Shown: positions 6,111-7,529 of the stretch, one piece after another
How positions within the stretch are numbered: position 1 is the first letter of the stretch
Layout of the letters: the number at the start of each line of letters is the position of its first letter
Assembly (NCBI GenBank): GCA_007128075.1
Contig: SKYD01000177.1
Span: 1-7,529 of the forward strand
Direction of reading: 5' to 3'
Origin: Thiorhodovibrio sp.
GTDB lineage: Bacteria; Pseudomonadota; Gammaproteobacteria; Chromatiales; Chromatiaceae
Length of the DNA: 7,529 nt
Program-made: the position numbers and the translations under genes
Notes under the pieces: generated by a model
Seen by the model: the letters and a program-made list of their open reading frames with translations, nothing else
Databases searched by the model: none
What the model was told of the DNA's origin: nothing

Positions 6111-6932
6111 ATGAAACATCAAAATCAGCAACTCGGTGGCGCAGCTTGGCTTGTCCTATTGTTGCTTAGTGGATGCGTGACCACCGCGCCGCGTGATACA
6201 GTGCCCGAACCATCCCTGCCGCCGCCAGATGCCCCCTCGACGCTGCTCTCTGATGCGCAGCTCGATCCCGCACGGCTGGTGGCGATGGCTGCGGCACGCA
6301 GCAGAGGGTGGCGGGTGGTCTCCACCGAATTTCCCGAACATCTGCTGTTGGAGCGCACTCTGCCGGCTGATTCGCCGCAGGCCATGGCATTGCGCACCGA
6401 CCCCAACGCCCCGCCGCCGACAATCCAGGTCAAAACCCATCTGCACGAAAAGCCCGATGGTGTGCAGGTGATTTTGCAAGCCTTTATTATTCCAAACCCA
6501 AGCAGTGCCGAGCCACAGCGTTTTGAATACACTGAATATTATAGTCACGCGCTGGCGATTTCGCTCGAATCGCTGCAAAATGCGTGGCTGCAAACGCAGC
6601 ATCGGGTCACCTCGCCAGCCCCAATTCCGCCGCCGCCCTCGCCTGAGGTGCTGCAAGCGGTACGCGAGGCCACTGGTGAGGCACCGCCGGCGGCGGCTAC
6701 GGATGATGCGCCAGCGCCCGCCAACATGCTGGCACTGAATCAGCCACCGAAACAAGGCGTTTGGGCGTATCATGCTGAACAATATGCGCGAACTCAGGGC
6801 TGCGCGCTCAGTGACCTTGGTGCAGTGTTGATACGCCAAGAGCCGCCCTATGAGTTCCACGAGGTCCATTGCAGCGACGGGATGCGACTGGTGCTGCGTT
6901 GTTTAGAGGGAGCCTGTCATGTTTGGCAATAA
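6111..6932 (+). CDS. Proline-rich outer-membrane lipoprotein with a duplicated-family domain
   Basis: 273-residue lipoprotein. A hydrophobic signal ends in the lipobox LLSGC with Cys22 as the lipidated residue; Val at +2 suggests sorting to the outer membrane. A Pro-rich linker (about 30-45) leads to a domain at 52-160 with GWRV, HLLLER, a PPPT turn, DGVQVILQA and SLESLQNAW. A second Pro/Ala-rich linker (about 168-213) follows. The C-terminal domain (about 214-273) has four cysteines at 231, 254, 264 and 269, enough for two disulfides in the periplasm. I do not recognise either domain as a named family. The central domain matches the mature part of the next protein. It starts 6 bp after the cysteine hydrolase, with AGGCGG just before the ATG, and its end overlaps the next gene by 14 bp, so all three are probably co-transcribed. 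Confidence 0.85.
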   Translation: MKHQNQQLGGAAWLVLLLLSGCVTTAPRDTVPEPSLPPPDAPSTLLSDAQLDPARLVAMAAARSRGWRVVSTEFPEHLLLERTLPADSPQAMALRTDPNAPPPTIQVKTHLHEKPDGVQVILQAFIIPNPSSAEPQRFEYTEYYSHALAISLESLQNAWLQTQHRVTSPAPIPPPPSPEVLQAVREATGEAPPAAATDDAPAPANMLALNQPPKQGVWAYHAEQYARTQGCALSDLGAVLIRQEPPYEFHEVHCSDGMRLVLRCLEGACHVWQ

Positions 6933-7383
6933 ATTATTGAATGTTCTCGCACTGAGTGGGCTGTTGCTGCTGTCTGTTGCACATGCCCAGACCGAGCCGC
7001 CGACGAGGTATTTTGAGAACGCGACCATTCCTCGGGTGCGGGCTTTGGCACTTGATGCAGCGTTATTGCGGGGCTGGAAGCTCCACAAATCCGCCGCCCA
7101 TCAAATTATTTTTGAGCACCAGCTCGCCACTGCTGCACATAGTGACCAGAACCCACCGGGTGTTGTTCGTATCTTTGCTGATTTTTTCACTGAAAACACT
7201 GGGGTGCGGATGCAGTTGCGCGCCGAAGAGATTCATCTGCTCGGCAATGAAACCGAGTGGCGCGAGGATGTCACCGCGACCTATCGCGACAACCTCAGCC
7301 GCGCCCTTGATTCATTGCAGCAGCAATGGCGGACATTCACTGGCTCGTCTAGGGCAACGCCATTCTCGCGCCCTGCTGTTTAG
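6919..7383 (+). CDS. Small Sec-exported protein, paralogue of the preceding lipoprotein domain
   Basis: 154-residue protein with a Sec signal peptide: MFGNK, a hydrophobic core, then AHA before Gln24, so a mature periplasmic protein of about 130 residues. The mature region (36-138) follows the same pattern as residues 52-160 of the preceding lipoprotein: RGWKLH, QIIFEHQL, a PPG turn, TGVRMQLRAEEI, a Glu-rich strand, then a helix ending SLQQQW. It has no cysteines and lacks the lipobox, proline linkers and C-terminal Cys domain of its neighbour. The start is secure: AGAGGGAG (6905-6912) lies 6 nt before the ATG, inside the end of the lipoprotein gene, and the reading frame differs. The short polar tail (TGSSRATPFSRPAV) is probably disordered. 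Function is unknown; a paired envelope or assembly role with the lipoprotein is inference. Confidence 0.82.
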   Translation: MFGNKLLNVLALSGLLLLSVAHAQTEPPTRYFENATIPRVRALALDAALLRGWKLHKSAAHQIIFEHQLATAAHSDQNPPGVVRIFADFFTENTGVRMQLRAEEIHLLGNETEWREDVTATYRDNLSRALDSLQQQWRTFTGSSRATPFSRPAV

Positions 7384-7406
7384 CTGATTGTTGATGGACA
7401 ATTTTT

Positions 7407-7529
7407 GTGGAAAAACAAGCGCGCTGGCGCACTAACAATCGCGCCGCTGATTCATCGGCAGCGGCTAAGCGGACTCCGCGATCCCAGTCGCCAGCCAAAG
7501 TCAAAACTAAAGCCAAAGCCAAAGCCAAA
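7407..7529 (+). CDS. N-terminus of a Lys/Ala-repeat protein, cut by the right edge
   Basis: From a GTG at 7407 the frame is open for 41 codons to the window end. It begins MEKQARWRTNNRAAD and ends in a run of Lys-Ala pairs, giving a very basic, disordered N-terminus. An in-frame stop at 7392-7394 limits any earlier start and no in-frame ATG exists. GATGGA (7393-7398) 8 nt upstream is a weak ribosome site. Basic Lys-rich tails like this occur before the membrane segment of some bifunctional penicillin-binding proteins and division proteins, and in DNA-binding or ribosomal proteins. The sequence seen is too short to choose. It lies 23 bp after the secreted-protein gene, on the same strand. Confidence 0.6.
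   Translation, partial: MEKQARWRTNNRAADSSAAAKRTPRSQSPAKVKTKAKAKAK
7509..7529 (+). repeat. Tandem AAAGCC hexamers
   Basis: Three exact AAAGCC units (7509-7526) plus AAA run to the window edge, preceded by degenerate copies from about 7494. Each unit encodes Lys-Ala, so changes in copy number keep the reading frame and only change the length of the basic tail. The array may continue beyond the window. Confidence 0.75.

Noticed and set aside
6125..6869. Overlapping minus-strand open frames opposite the lipoprotein
   Set aside because: They arise from the GC-rich, proline-coding stretch. They have no ribosome sites or motifs I can see, whereas the plus frame has a lipobox and a paralogue.
7387..7406. 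Terminator candidate ATTGT-6 nt-ACAAT followed by five T
   Set aside because: The stem is only 5 bp with a single G-C pair, too weak for an intrinsic terminator, and it runs straight into the next start codon.

Overview
The window looks like ordinary chromosomal DNA from a Gram-negative proteobacterium, most likely a gammaproteobacterium. Base composition is moderate by eye, coding density is high and genes are packed into tight co-directional runs. Signs of an outer membrane are a lipobox lipoprotein, a Sec-exported partner and an LpxH-like phosphoesterase. The long MetA form (364 residues) is the type I associate from memory with sulfur-oxidising and related gammaproteobacteria; no database was searched. 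I see no mobile element, CRISPR array, tRNA or rRNA.

Left part (1-4489, plus strand). After a leader with a good sigma-70-like promoter and a 9-bp dyad over its -10, four genes run head to tail: a membrane-anchored alpha/beta hydrolase (212-1216), a P-loop protein with shikimate-kinase-like motifs (1228-2085), a MetA-family homoserine O-acyltransferase (2100-3194) and a GT4 glycosyltransferase (3191-4489). Gaps are 11 bp, 14 bp and a 4-bp ATGA overlap, so this reads as one operon. It joins methionine biosynthesis to a small-molecule-kinase-like protein and to an envelope or glycan gene. A possible divergent gene (minus strand, 1-72) leaves the window at the left edge.

Middle (4490-5426). The glycosyltransferase converges, only 14 bp away, on a minus-strand LpxH/LpxH2-type metallophosphoesterase (4504-5313). 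Its leader holds a 7-bp inverted repeat that overlaps its Shine-Dalgarno. It is divergent, across 113 bp, from the next plus-strand run.

Right part (5427-7529, plus strand). An isochorismatase-like cysteine hydrolase (5427-6104) is followed after 6 bp by a proline-rich outer-membrane lipoprotein (6111-6932). A small secreted protein (6919-7383) overlaps that gene by 14 bp, and its mature region is a diverged copy of the lipoprotein's central domain. A Lys/Ala-repeat gene starts at 7407 and runs off the right edge.

The points I would look at first are the kinase-like gene locked to metA, the unusual Gln at the MetA acyl-specificity position, and the tandem paralogous envelope pair. None of these is proven to be a new system from this sequence alone.
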